From positions 1 through 30,863 of the forward strand of contig DATDJZ010000056.1 of NCBI GenBank assembly GCA_036520315.1: 30,863 nt of DNA. The letters are read 5' to 3'. Both the position numbers and the translations under genes were made by a program. The DNA comes from DASUPK01 sp036520315 (GTDB lineage: Bacteria; Actinomycetota; Thermoleophilia; Solirubrobacterales; 70-9). Numbering within the stretch: the first letter of the stretch is position 1; each line of letters begins with the position of its first letter. The notes under the pieces are model-generated. The model made no database searches. It saw only the letters and a program-made list of their open reading frames with translations, and had not been told where the DNA came from. This document shows, one piece after another, positions 14,778 through 23,003 of this stretch.

Positions 14778-16814
14778 CCGCCGCACGCGCTTGCGCTTCA
14801 CCTTGGTGGTGAAGCCCGCCGGCGTGGCGTCGGCGTTGCCGGCGGCGTCGGTCGCCCGGACGCTCAGCGTGTGGGCGCCGCGGCGCAGCTTGGCACTGAA
14901 CGGTGACGAGCAGGGTGCGAAAGGCCCGCCGTCAAGGCTGCACGCGAAGGTGCTCGGCTCGTTCGCGGTGAACGTCCAGGTGACCCGCGCCTTCCTCTTG
15001 CGGGTCCTCACCTTTGACTTGCCGGAGACGAAGGTTTCGGGCGCGGTGTTCGGGGCAGGGGTGGTGCCCGGGGGCGGCGGAGCGACGACCGCCACCCTCA
15101 CAGTGCGGGTGGCTGGGGTGAAGTCCGGATGGTGGTTCTCGTCCATGTCGATTGCCCGGAAGGCGACCGTGTGCAGCCCGTTAGCAAGCGACGGGAGAAC
15201 GCAGGTCGCTGCACAGGCCTGGAAGCTGCCCGAGTCAACCCTCACCTCGAAGATGGCGCCCTCGTCGGACATGAGGCCGTAGGTCGGGGTGTGGGTTGCG
15301 ACGGTCCCACCATTTGCCGGGCCGGTGTTGATCGAAGTCTGTGGAGCGTTGTCTGTGCTCTCACAGTTGGAGGCCGCGTCGACGCCGATCTCGTCGGCGA
15401 TAGCAGTGTCGCCGATGTCGGTGCCGACGCAGTCGACGGTGTCGGCCAGGCCGTCGTACACATCAATCACGTTCGCGAAGGTGTTCCCGGTCAGGTTGTC
15501 GCCGGCGAACGGACTGCCGATGAGGTTCTCGATCTCGTGACTGGAGTCCCCGGTAGGGAACCCGTCAACGAGCGTGTCGTTGCCGGCACCCCCGGTCCCC
15601 TGAGCCACGCCGGTGAGCAGTTGATCCAGGCTGAGCGTGATCGGGCCCGTTGAGCCGGCTACGTAGCTGGCCGTGTCCGTACCCTCATCCCCCCGAAGCA
15701 GGTCATTTCCCTGTCCGCCGATGAGGACATCGTCGCCCACACGGCCGCTCAAGCTGTCCACGCCGCCGAGGCCGCTGATCACATCATTCCCCGCGTCGCC
15801 GGGGGTGTTTCCGCCGGCGATCGTATTTGGCCCGTTGTCCCCGGTCAGGACATCAGATGCGTTGCCGCCGACGATGTTCTCGACATTGACCACGGTGTCG
15901 ATTCCTGCCGTCCCTGTGTCCTGCGGCCCCGTCTGTTGCAGGTCGAGGGTTATGGGGGTGGGGAATTGCGCGTCGTTGACGAAGTCTCCACTGCCTCCAC
16001 CACCATCAAAGCTATCGTTGCCGGCGCCCATGCCCATCAGATCGGTAGCAGAGGCGGGGGAGCCGGTCATGGTGTCGTTGCCGTCAGCCGCGGCGCTGAG
16101 CATCCGGTTGGTGGAAAACACCCCGCCGCCGGCATGAAACGTGTCGTTTCCCGGTGAGGGGAAGACACTTGTCCCAGAGAGGGCAGCAGCGCCGGTAAAG
16201 CCGCCGGCGCCGGAGCCGTCGGTGCTTATTGAATCGTTGCCGGTCCCTGGCAGGAAGATCAGGGTGTCCACGGTGGTGTCGAGCGTGACGTCGTCGATGT
16301 CGTCGTCGTTGTTCAGGTTTCCTTTCACCACTGGTGTCACGGCGCCGAAGTCGAAGTGCTGGTCCGTGGTCTCGGTCGATCCGAGGACCTGAAGGGTGTC
16401 GTTGCCGACCCCATCGCCTGTGTAGGTCACCTCGATCTCCGGAGTGCCGGCTTCTGCACCCAAGCCGGGCCCCAGACGACCGTTGGAGAAGTTGAGATTG
16501 GCCGTGGTGTCCTGCCCCGAGCCCGCCTCGGAAATCGAGATCGACGAGGTGGTCGTGATCGTTGGGGGACCATTCGTACAGGCCAGCGGTGTCGCGAAGT
16601 CGGAGGCGTCGTCTACCTGGATGTCCTCGCTCGGGCTCGCCGCCCGGCGGATCGACGTGACCGGTGTCCCATTGGTGACGGCCACCGTCAGCTCGCCAGT
16701 GCCCGCGTTGAAGCTGCAAGTGGCCGCGGCTGAGGCGCCTGCGGGTAGGGCAAGGAGGACGGCCGCAGCCGCCATCCCCCCAATGACCATCCGGATCCTT
16801 CGAGTCGACGCCAT
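14775..16814 (-). CDS. Secreted RTX-like/Ig-like protein, paralogue 1
   Basis: 679 residues. An N-terminal signal peptide (basic MASTRRIRMV, hydrophobic core to about residue 28, ASA-A cleavage site) directs export. An N-terminal region beginning CSFNAGTGELTVAV is followed by glycine/aspartate-rich nonapeptide-like repeats (for example GNDVISGLGGVDSLSG, DDVLIGGQGNDLLRGDEGTD), the calcium-binding beta-roll type of RTX proteins. Two Ig-like modules follow: one starting at APQTSINTGP, the other at APETFVSGK, with TFACSLDGGPFAPCSSPFSA. The protein ends in a basic tail TKVKRKRVRR. The family is unassigned beyond this; an extracellular structural or adhesive role is an inference. It is a tandem paralogue of the gene at 16900-18822. 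No type I secretion genes are nearby, in keeping with Sec export. Confidence 0.8.
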   Translation of the reverse strand: MASTRRIRMVIGGMAAAAVLLALPAGASAAATCSFNAGTGELTVAVTNGTPVTSIRRAASPSEDIQVDDASDFATPLACTNGPPTITTTSSISISEAGSGQDTTANLNFSNGRLGPGLGAEAGTPEIEVTYTGDGVGNDTLQVLGSTETTDQHFDFGAVTPVVKGNLNNDDDIDDVTLDTTVDTLIFLPGTGNDSISTDGSGAGGFTGAAALSGTSVFPSPGNDTFHAGGGVFSTNRMLSAAADGNDTMTGSPASATDLMGMGAGNDSFDGGGGSGDFVNDAQFPTPITLDLQQTGPQDTGTAGIDTVVNVENIVGGNASDVLTGDNGPNTIAGGNTPGDAGNDVISGLGGVDSLSGRVGDDVLIGGQGNDLLRGDEGTDTASYVAGSTGPITLSLDQLLTGVAQGTGGAGNDTLVDGFPTGDSSHEIENLIGSPFAGDNLTGNTFANVIDVYDGLADTVDCVGTDIGDTAIADEIGVDAASNCESTDNAPQTSINTGPANGGTVATHTPTYGLMSDEGAIFEVRVDSGSFQACAATCVLPSLANGLHTVAFRAIDMDENHHPDFTPATRTVRVAVVAPPPPGTTPAPNTAPETFVSGKSKVRTRKRKARVTWTFTANEPSTFACSLDGGPFAPCSSPFSAKLRRGAHTLSVRATDAAGNADATPAGFTTKVKRKRVRR

Positions 16815-16827
16815 CCTGGCGTCTCCT

Positions 16828-16833
16828 ACTCTA
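16828..16833 (-). promoter_or_regulatory. -10-like box of secreted paralogue 1
   Basis: TAGAGT on the minus strand, 13 nt before the ATG. Paralogue 2 has TAGTCT at the same 13-nt distance, and the bases directly before both start codons are alike (CCAGG-ATG), so the promoter region appears duplicated along with the gene. Confidence 0.4.
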
Positions 16834-16899
16834 GGAGGTGGAGAGGCGGTGCAAAGGCGCCCTGGACGGGTGTCCGTGCTCGCCGCCCGCTTAGCCCAG

Positions 16900-18822
16900 C
16901 TACTTCTTTCGCTTCACCTTCGTGGTGAAGCTGGCCGGCGTCGGGTCGCCGTTGCCGGCGGTGTCAGTTGCGACCACCGTAAGGGTGTGACGGCCGCGGC
17001 GCAGCTTGGCGCTGAAGGGGGAGCTGCAGGGCGCGAACGGACCGCTGTCGAGGCTGCAAGCGAAGGTCGATCCGGCTTCGGTCGCGCCCAAGGTGAAGGT
17101 GACTCGCGCCTTCTTCTTGCGAGTCTTGACCTTTGCCTTGCCGGAGACAAACGTGTCGGGCGCGGTCGTGTCTGGCGGGGGGCCGGGCGGCGGCACCGTC
17201 ACACTCACAGTGCGGGTCGTGGGCGTTAGGTCGGCATGGAAGTTCTCGTTGGTGTCGATTGCGCGGAATGCGAGCGTGTGGAGGCCATTGGCGAGGGACG
17301 GGACGGTGCAGGTCGCCCCGCAGGCCTGGAAGCTCCCGGAATCGACCTTCACCTGGAAGGTGGCGGCTTCGTCGGCACCGACTGCATACGTCGGGGTGTG
17401 GGTCGCGACGGTCGCGCCGTTGGCCGGACCGCTGGTGATCGAGGTCTGCGGGGCGTTGTCCGTGGTTTCGCAGTTCGCGTTGATCGTGTCGACGCCGATC
17501 TCGTCTGCGCTGGCGACGTCACCGTCGCCGCTGGCGACGCAGTCGACCGCGTCCGCCACGCCGTCGTAGACGTCGATGCGATTTGCATGAGCATCTCCCG
17601 TGAGGGAGTCGCCGCCGAACGGGCTGCCGATCAGGTTCTCGATGTCGGAGAATCCATCCGGCGGGCCAGGGCTGACATCCGGCAACGTGTCGGTTCCGGC
17701 GCCCACGGTGGGCTGGGGCACCAGGGTCCCGAGGTTGACGATGACCGCCCCGGTGGATCCCTGTGTATAGCTCGCCGTGTCGATGCCGAGGCCGCCCTCG
17801 AGGATGTCGTCCCCGCCGCGCCCGATCAGGGTGTCGTTGCCGGCGTTCGCGACGATCCGGTTGGGACCGTTGGTCCCAATCAAAGTGTCGGTGCCGTTCG
17901 ACTGCTGGCTGCCAACGAGGTCCTCGAAGTTGGAGATCGTGTCGGTTCCGCCTACGCCGGTGTCCTGTGGGCCTCCGACTCTCAGGTCAACGAGCAATGC
18001 GCCCTCCGGCGAGAACTGGTAATTGGCGGAGTCCTCGCCTCCAGCGCCATCGGCGACATCGGTGCCGCCGCCGGTGCCGAGCTCGATCTCATCGCCACCC
18101 GCTCCACCGGTCATCGAGTCGTTGTCGCTACCCCCATCGATCAACGACGTGCCGGATCCTGCCCTGATGATGTCGTTCTCGGTCCCTCCGCGGAGGACCA
18201 CGGCCGCGGATCCGATGTTGTTGAAGGGAAGCGCCCCGCTGAACTCGGTGCCCCCGCTCGCGTCGAGCGTGTCCGCGCCGGCGAACGACGCTGCCGTCAA
18301 CCGCTCTCCGTTGTTGAAGGTGATGTCGTTGCCGTCATCGTCGTGGTTGAGGTTGGCACCCGTCCCCGAAACGAGGGTGCCGAAGCGGTAGGTGTCCGCC
18401 GAGGAGGTGCCTATTAGCTGGAGCCGATCGGCAAGGCCGTCGCTCGCGTTAATCGTCACCTCGATCTCCGACGTGCCGCTGCCCTCGGCCGTCTTGCCCG
18501 GGCCGAGGGGGCCGCCATCCAGGTCGAACAGAAACAGCGAGTTCTGCCCGGCGACCGTGTCGTTCATCGTGATCGAGTCGGTGTTCGCTGCCGTTGGTGC
18601 ATCGGGACTGCACGTCTGCAGTGCGCTGTCGTTCAGAACTTCAAGGTTCCCGGAATTGTTTCGTACCTCGGCGGTGACATCGCCGGCGGTGACATCGATG
18701 ACCATCGCACCGGAAGCGGAGGTGAAGCTGCACGTGACTGCCGCGTTCGCCGCCGTCGGCAGGGCAAAGAGGCTGAGCGCCGCGATCCCTGTGAACAGGA
18801 CGAGTCGTCGAGTCGAGGCCAT
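16900..18822 (-). CDS. Secreted RTX-like/Ig-like protein, paralogue 2
   Basis: 640 residues, organised like the adjacent gene at 14775-16814. It has a signal peptide (MASTRRLVLFTGIAALSLFA, then LPTAANA-A), an N-terminal CSFTSASGAMVIDVTAGDV region, calcium-binding-type repeats (GGTENDIIRAGSGTSLIDGG, GGAGGDEIELGTGGGTDVAD, GNDTLIGRGGDDILEGGLG) and two Ig-like modules (from APQTSITSGP and from APDTFVSGK), then the basic C-terminus TKVKRKK. Shared blocks such as IENLIGSPFGGDSLTGDAHA and ANGLHTLAFRAIDTNEN show recent common origin with paralogue 1. Expression probably starts at TAGTCT (18836-18841). Nothing shows a catalytic centre. A role in the cell envelope or matrix is plausible but unproven. 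Confidence 0.8.
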   Translation of the reverse strand: MASTRRLVLFTGIAALSLFALPTAANAAVTCSFTSASGAMVIDVTAGDVTAEVRNNSGNLEVLNDSALQTCSPDAPTAANTDSITMNDTVAGQNSLFLFDLDGGPLGPGKTAEGSGTSEIEVTINASDGLADRLQLIGTSSADTYRFGTLVSGTGANLNHDDDGNDITFNNGERLTAASFAGADTLDASGGTEFSGALPFNNIGSAAVVLRGGTENDIIRAGSGTSLIDGGSDNDSMTGGAGGDEIELGTGGGTDVADGAGGEDSANYQFSPEGALLVDLRVGGPQDTGVGGTDTISNFEDLVGSQQSNGTDTLIGTNGPNRIVANAGNDTLIGRGGDDILEGGLGIDTASYTQGSTGAVIVNLGTLVPQPTVGAGTDTLPDVSPGPPDGFSDIENLIGSPFGGDSLTGDAHANRIDVYDGVADAVDCVASGDGDVASADEIGVDTINANCETTDNAPQTSITSGPANGATVATHTPTYAVGADEAATFQVKVDSGSFQACGATCTVPSLANGLHTLAFRAIDTNENFHADLTPTTRTVSVTVPPPGPPPDTTAPDTFVSGKAKVKTRKKKARVTFTLGATEAGSTFACSLDSGPFAPCSSPFSAKLRRGRHTLTVVATDTAGNGDPTPASFTTKVKRKK

Positions 18823-18835
18823 CCTGGCTACACCC

Positions 18836-18868
18836 AGACTAGCCGCCGTCCGTGTCCCTGCCTAGGGT
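18836..18868. promoter_or_regulatory. Divergent promoter region: secreted paralogue 2 (-) and priA (+)
   Basis: The minus strand carries TAGTCT (18836-18841), 13 nt before the paralogue 2 ATG. The plus strand carries TAGGGT (18863-18868), 8 nt before the priA ATG. Both resemble actinobacterial -10 boxes; -35 elements are not clear. Confidence 0.4.
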
Positions 18869-18876
18869 GCGGACAG

Positions 18877-21066
18877 ATGGCCATTGCCAAGGTAGAGCCG
18901 CTGCTCACCACCCGGAGCGTCTCCGGGCCGTTCGACTACCGCCTGCCGGAGGCGATGAGCGAGGTCCAGGTGGGCTCCGTGCTGGTGGTGCCCTTCGGGC
19001 GGCGTCGTGTGGTCGGCGTTGTCGTGGGCCTCGCCGAGCGGAGCGACCTCCCGCAGGACCGACTGGCGGAACCACTCGAGGCGCTGGAGGCCGGCGTGCC
19101 GCCGGAGCTTGTCGGGCTGGGCCGCTGGGTCGGCGAGGAGTACTGCTCGACCACGGCTCGCGGGCTTGGCCTGGTTCTGCCGCCCGGAGTGGGGACGGGG
19201 GCCGAGGCGCGTCGCGTCCGGCCCTTGGTCGAACTCGAGGCGGAGGCGACCGGGAAGGGACTGGAGGCGATCTCGGGCGGTGAGCGCCTGGGGCTGCGGC
19301 AGCGAGCGGCGCTGCGGGCCCTCGCCGCTGGTCCCAAGCTGGCGCGCCAGCTTGCCGCGAGCGCTGGGGCGGACCGCGGGACCCTGAGGCGCCTCGAGGC
19401 CCGCGGCCTGATCGAGACCCGCGAAGTCGAGCGCCGCCGCCGCCATCGCTCGCCCGGAGTCGGGGCGGTTCGCGAGGGCGTCGAGCTCACCGCCGACCAG
19501 AGGGCCGCGCTCGAAACCGTGGTCGCGGCGCTTCCCGGGTCCGGCCAGGAGCCGGCGAGTAGCTCCTTCCTCCTCCACGGCGTGACCGGCTCGGGCAAGA
19601 CCGAGGTCTACCTGGAGGCGGCCCGCGAGACGCTCGCTCGGGGCCGAGGGGCGATCGTGCTGGTTCCGGAGATCGCGCTCACCCCGCAGACGATGGATCG
19701 CTTTCGGCGACGCTTCGGAGATTCGGTCGCGCTGCTCCACTCACGGATGCCGGCCGGTGCTCGCTACGACGAGTGGCGCCGGCTGCGCTCCGGCGAGGCA
19801 CGGATCTGCGTTGGGCCGCGCTCCGTCGTCTTCGCGCCCGTCCGCGATCCCGGTCTGATCGTGATCGACGAGGAGCACGACTCCTCCTACAAGCAGGAGA
19901 GCGACCCGCGCTACGACGCGCGGGAGGTCGCCGCGCGGCGGGCCGCCGACTCCGGCGCGGTTCTGCTCTCCGGGACGGCGACGCCCCGGCCGGAGAGCTG
20001 GCATCAACTCGAGCGGCTCGAGCTCCCCGAGCGGGTCGACGGTCGGGCTCTCCCGCCCGTCGAGATCGTGGACATGCGCGGGAACATCCCCGGCCCGCTC
20101 CACCCGAGGACACGCGAGGCGTTCAACGAGCTCGCGAGCCAGGGGGGCAAGGCCATCCTGCTGATCAACCGCCGGGGCTGGTCGACTCATCTCACCTGCC
20201 GCTCCTGCGGCCACGCCTGGGAGTGCCCCGAATGCGACGTCTCGCTGGTCCTGCATCGCGACGGCGGGCTGCACTGCCATCACTGCGGGCACGCGGAGCC
20301 AATGCCGCAGGCCTGCCCGGAGTGTTCCTCGGTGACGATCGCACGGGTCGGCTCCGGGACCCAGAAGGTCGAGGCCGAGTTGTCGGAGATGCTGGCGCCT
20401 CTCGAGATCTTCCGGCTCGACTCGGACAGCGCGGCGATCCGCGGACACGCCGAGGTCCTGAGCCGGTTCGAGTCGGCGGAGTCGGGTGTGCTGGTCGGGA
20501 CCCAGATGGTCGCCAAGGGCCATGACTTCCCCGACGTCACGCTGAGCGTGATCCTCGACGCCGATGGCGCGCTGAGGCTGCCCGACTTCCGCTCCGAGGA
20601 GCGCACCTTCGCGCTGATCACGCAGCTCGCCGGCCGCAGCGGCCGCGGTCGGGCGGGCGGCCGTGTTCTCGTCCAGGCCCTGTCGACCGGGGCGCCGAGC
20701 ATCCGGTACGCGGCCCGCCACGACTCGGCGGGGTTTCTGGGGCAGGAGCTCGAGCGCCGCCGGGCCCTGCGCTACCCGCCCTTCTCCCACCTGATCGAGA
20801 TCGCGCTCGCCGGAGCCGACGAGGAGCGGGTCGAGCGCTCGGCCGAGACCGTGCGCGAGCTGGTCGCCGAGCGGATCTCGGCCGACGATGAGCTGCTCGG
20901 GCCCGCGCCGCTCTTCCGCCTCCGCGGCAAGCACCGCCGCCGCCTGCTGATCAAGTCGGAGCGCCGCCACGAGACGGTGACGGCGGTCCGCGATGCCGTC
21001 GCGACCGCGGTCCGCGACCGGGCCCTGCGGGAACTGTCCATTTCGGTGGACGTGGACCCGCAGTAG
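18877..21066 (+). CDS. priA: Primosomal protein N' (replication restart helicase PriA)
   Basis: 729 residues, full length. PriA recognises stalled forks and starts replisome reloading. The N-terminal 3' DNA-binding domain begins at VEPLLTTRSVSGPFDYRLPE. The helicase core is intact: Walker A GVTGSGKTEV from residue 235, DEEH box at 331-334 with HDSSYKQ, then SGTATPRPES, and the second RecA-like lobe with GTQMVAKGHDFPDVTLS and QLAGRSGRGRAGG. Between them lies the zinc-binding region (about 441-485) with CRSCGHAWECPEC, CHHCG and CPEC. The PriA-like protein of Mycobacterium and Streptomyces lacks a functional helicase core, so an intact form supports a deep-branching actinobacterial origin. The start is fixed by a TAGGGT box 8 nt upstream and by family alignment. 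Confidence 0.96.
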   Translation: MAIAKVEPLLTTRSVSGPFDYRLPEAMSEVQVGSVLVVPFGRRRVVGVVVGLAERSDLPQDRLAEPLEALEAGVPPELVGLGRWVGEEYCSTTARGLGLVLPPGVGTGAEARRVRPLVELEAEATGKGLEAISGGERLGLRQRAALRALAAGPKLARQLAASAGADRGTLRRLEARGLIETREVERRRRHRSPGVGAVREGVELTADQRAALETVVAALPGSGQEPASSSFLLHGVTGSGKTEVYLEAARETLARGRGAIVLVPEIALTPQTMDRFRRRFGDSVALLHSRMPAGARYDEWRRLRSGEARICVGPRSVVFAPVRDPGLIVIDEEHDSSYKQESDPRYDAREVAARRAADSGAVLLSGTATPRPESWHQLERLELPERVDGRALPPVEIVDMRGNIPGPLHPRTREAFNELASQGGKAILLINRRGWSTHLTCRSCGHAWECPECDVSLVLHRDGGLHCHHCGHAEPMPQACPECSSVTIARVGSGTQKVEAELSEMLAPLEIFRLDSDSAAIRGHAEVLSRFESAESGVLVGTQMVAKGHDFPDVTLSVILDADGALRLPDFRSEERTFALITQLAGRSGRGRAGGRVLVQALSTGAPSIRYAARHDSAGFLGQELERRRALRYPPFSHLIEIALAGADEERVERSAETVRELVAERISADDELLGPAPLFRLRGKHRRRLLIKSERRHETVTAVRDAVATAVRDRALRELSISVDVDPQ

Positions 21067-21082
21067 CCCCCAGCGCTCGGAC

Positions 21083-21088
21083 TAGACT
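21083..21088 (+). promoter_or_regulatory. -10-like box of def
   Basis: TAGACT 7 nt before ATG 21096, supporting that ATG over the adjacent GTG at 21093, which would be only 4 nt away. It follows the priA stop by 16 nt. Confidence 0.4.
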
Positions 21089-21095
21089 CGAAGTG

Positions 21096-21776
21096 ATGAG
21101 CGACGAGGCGACAGAGACACTCGACGACGAGTTGCTCGACGACGACGAGCTCGCCACCGAGGCCGAGGCCCCCGACGGCCTCGACCAGGAGGCACTCGAG
21201 CGCCGCAGTGCCGCACTCGCCCAGGTCGTCAAGTTCGGCGACCCGGTCCTCAAGTCGGCCGCGTCGGCGGTGACCGAGTTCGACGATCTGCTGGAGCAGG
21301 ATGCCGAGCGGATGATCGGCCTGATGCGCGATGCGATCGGTGTCGGCCTGGCCGCGACGCAGCTGGGTGTCCTGCGCCGGATGCTCGTCTTCCAGGTCGG
21401 CCCGGATGCGGAGCCGACCGTCCTGGTGAATCCCGAGATCGAGTGGCGCTCGGAGGACGCCGCCACCGCCGAGGAGGGCTGCCTGAGCATCCCCGGCGTT
21501 GTCGTCGACGTCGAGCGGCCGCTCTTCGTCCGAGCTCGTGCCGTCGATGTCCACGGCAATCCGCTCACCCTCGAGGCCTCGGGCCTCGAGGCCCGCGTGA
21601 TCCAGCACGAAGTCGACCACCTCGACGGCGTCCTGATGCTCGACCGCACCGAGAGGGAACAGCGCAAGGGGGCCCTGCGGGCTCTCCGCGAGGGCGGAAC
21701 CTACGCGCCCGGCGAGCCCGAGGATGAGAACGAGGGCGAGGAAGCCACGGAGACGAGGGTTTCACCGCGGGAGTGA
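21096..21776 (+). CDS. def: Peptide deformylase
   Basis: 226 residues from ATG 21096 (GTG 21093 is an alternative one codon earlier). It removes the formyl group from the N-terminal methionine of new proteins. All three motifs are present: GVGLAATQ (82-89), EGCLS (127-131, with metal-binding cysteine 129) and HEVDH (171-175, two histidine ligands and the catalytic glutamate). Unusual are about 40 N-terminal residues rich in Asp and Glu before the normal enzyme start (QVVKFGDPVLK) and an acidic, probably disordered C-terminus. The stop overlaps the fmt start (GTGA), the classic def-fmt pairing that joins formylation and deformylation. Confidence 0.94.
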   Translation: MSDEATETLDDELLDDDELATEAEAPDGLDQEALERRSAALAQVVKFGDPVLKSAASAVTEFDDLLEQDAERMIGLMRDAIGVGLAATQLGVLRRMLVFQVGPDAEPTVLVNPEIEWRSEDAATAEEGCLSIPGVVVDVERPLFVRARAVDVHGNPLTLEASGLEARVIQHEVDHLDGVLMLDRTEREQRKGALRALREGGTYAPGEPEDENEGEEATETRVSPRE

Positions 21777-22699
21777 GGACCGCCTACCTCGGAACCTCGG
21801 AGTTCGCGGCGACAGTCCTGCGCCGCCTCGTCGAGAGCCCACACCGCCCGGCGCTGGTGGTCACCCCGCCGGACAGCCGCCGGGGGAGGGGGCGCAAGCT
21901 CACGCCCCCGCCGGCCGCCGTGACCGCGCGGGAGCTGGGTCTGGTGCTGCACTCGACGCCTGACGTGAACTCGGATGAGTCGCTCGCGGCGATCCGCACG
22001 GCCCGTCCCGAGGCGATCGTCGTCTCGGCGTTCGGCCAGCTGATCAAAGAACCGCTGCTCAGCGAGTTCCTGATGCTGAACATCCATCCTTCGCTGATCC
22101 CTCGCTGGCGCGGGGCGGCGCCGATCGAGCGGGCACTGATGCAGGGGGACGAGGTGACCGGGGTGACGATCATGCGGGTGACGGCAGGGCTTGACTCCGG
22201 CCCGGTTGCCATCACCGAGGAGGTCTCCATAGATGGGCGCGACGACTACGCGTCGCTGTCAGCCCGACTCGCGGCAGCCGCTGGAGACCTGGTGGTGGGA
22301 GCCCTCGACCTGCTCGAGAAAGGCGAGCTGGAGTTCACGGACCAGGACGACGCCCGTGCAACCTACGCGGAGAAGATCTCCTCGGAAGAGCGCCGCCTCG
22401 ACCCGACACTGCCGGTCGCGGAGCTCGCGAGGCGTGTGAGGGCGCTGACGCCGCACATCGGCGCGTACCTCGAGCTCGAGGACGGAGAGCAGCTTGGCGT
22501 CCGCTCAGCGGAGGCGGGCCGGCCCAGTGGTGCCCGCGGATCGCCCGAGCCGGGAGCCGTCGTGGCTGAGGACGGACGGCTCCGCCTGTTGGGCCCCGAT
22601 GGCTTTCTCGAGTTGGACGTCGTCCAACCACCAGGAAAAAAGCCGATGAGCGCGGCGGATTTCCTGCGTGGGCACAGCCCCCCGGCGAAAGCGGTCTGA
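21773..22699 (+). CDS. fmt: Methionyl-tRNA formyltransferase
   Basis: 308 residues, GTG start within the def stop (GTGA). It formylates initiator Met-tRNA with 10-formyl-tetrahydrofolate. The catalytic triad known from E. coli Fmt (Asn, His, Asp) is seen as N103 and H105 in LNIHPSLIPRWRGAAPIE and D141 in TAGLDSGPV. The N-terminal MRTAYLGTSEFAATVLRRL is the usual Rossmann start, and residues from about 205 form the smaller C-terminal tRNA-contacting domain. Two residues replace the common FxGT with YLGTS, which is a normal variation. The gene lies in the def-fmt-rpe order found in many bacteria, here with a small zinc-ribbon gene inserted between fmt and rpe. Confidence 0.95.
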   Translation: MRTAYLGTSEFAATVLRRLVESPHRPALVVTPPDSRRGRGRKLTPPPAAVTARELGLVLHSTPDVNSDESLAAIRTARPEAIVVSAFGQLIKEPLLSEFLMLNIHPSLIPRWRGAAPIERALMQGDEVTGVTIMRVTAGLDSGPVAITEEVSIDGRDDYASLSARLAAAAGDLVVGALDLLEKGELEFTDQDDARATYAEKISSEERRLDPTLPVAELARRVRALTPHIGAYLELEDGEQLGVRSAEAGRPSGARGSPEPGAVVAEDGRLRLLGPDGFLELDVVQPPGKKPMSAADFLRGHSPPAKAV

Positions 22700-22707
22700 C
22701 CGCTCGC

Positions 22708-22713
22708 TACCCT
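22708..22713 (+). promoter_or_regulatory. -10-like box of the zinc-ribbon gene
   Basis: TACCCT, 6 nt before the GTG at 22720, a spacing typical for leaderless transcripts. It begins 8 nt after the fmt stop codon. Confidence 0.4.
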
Positions 22714-22719
22714 CGGTAC

Positions 22720-22995
22720 GTGGCCGAACGGACCGAAAGCGGCCTGGAAAGCACGGCCGGGGCCGAGGAGGTGAGCGAGGGGGCGCTACGGCGTCCGAAT
22801 TGCCCGGGCTGCGGCGAGCCGTGGCTGCGGCCGGCCCAGCTCCCCGGCAGGTTTGTCTGCGTCTACTGCCTACGCCGCTTCGAGCTCGTCTCGCAGTGCC
22901 CGAACTGCGGCGAGCATGGAACGATCAGCCGCATGAGCCGCACCGAGGACATGAGGTGCAACAGCTGCGGGCACTCGATGCTGCGGAGCATCTGA
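22720..22995 (+). CDS. Small protein with two zinc ribbons, function unknown
   Basis: 91 residues with a GTG start. After about 25 acidic residues there are four CxxC pairs: C28/C31, C47/C50, C60/C63 and C80/C83. The pairing and spacing suggest two tandem zinc ribbons, the first CPGC...CVYC, the second CPNC...CNSC. I recognise no enzyme domain and no named family. Such small ribbons often contact nucleic acids or serve as a module of a complex. The gene is flanked by fmt and rpe, ends 8 nt before the rpe start and has its own -10-like box, so it is probably expressed together with rpe. The coding frame is supported by the regular cysteine spacing. Confidence 0.8.
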   Translation: MAERTESGLESTAGAEEVSEGALRRPNCPGCGEPWLRPAQLPGRFVCVYCLRRFELVSQCPNCGEHGTISRMSRTEDMRCNSCGHSMLRSI

Positions 22996-23003
22996 ACCGG
23001 CAG

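Noticed and set aside
15700..16250. Tandem DNA repeats or CRISPR-like array in the secreted-protein gene
   Set aside because: The periodic GTCGTTGCC-like words are codons of glycine/aspartate-rich RTX-type repeats; spacing and sequence vary as expected for protein repeats.
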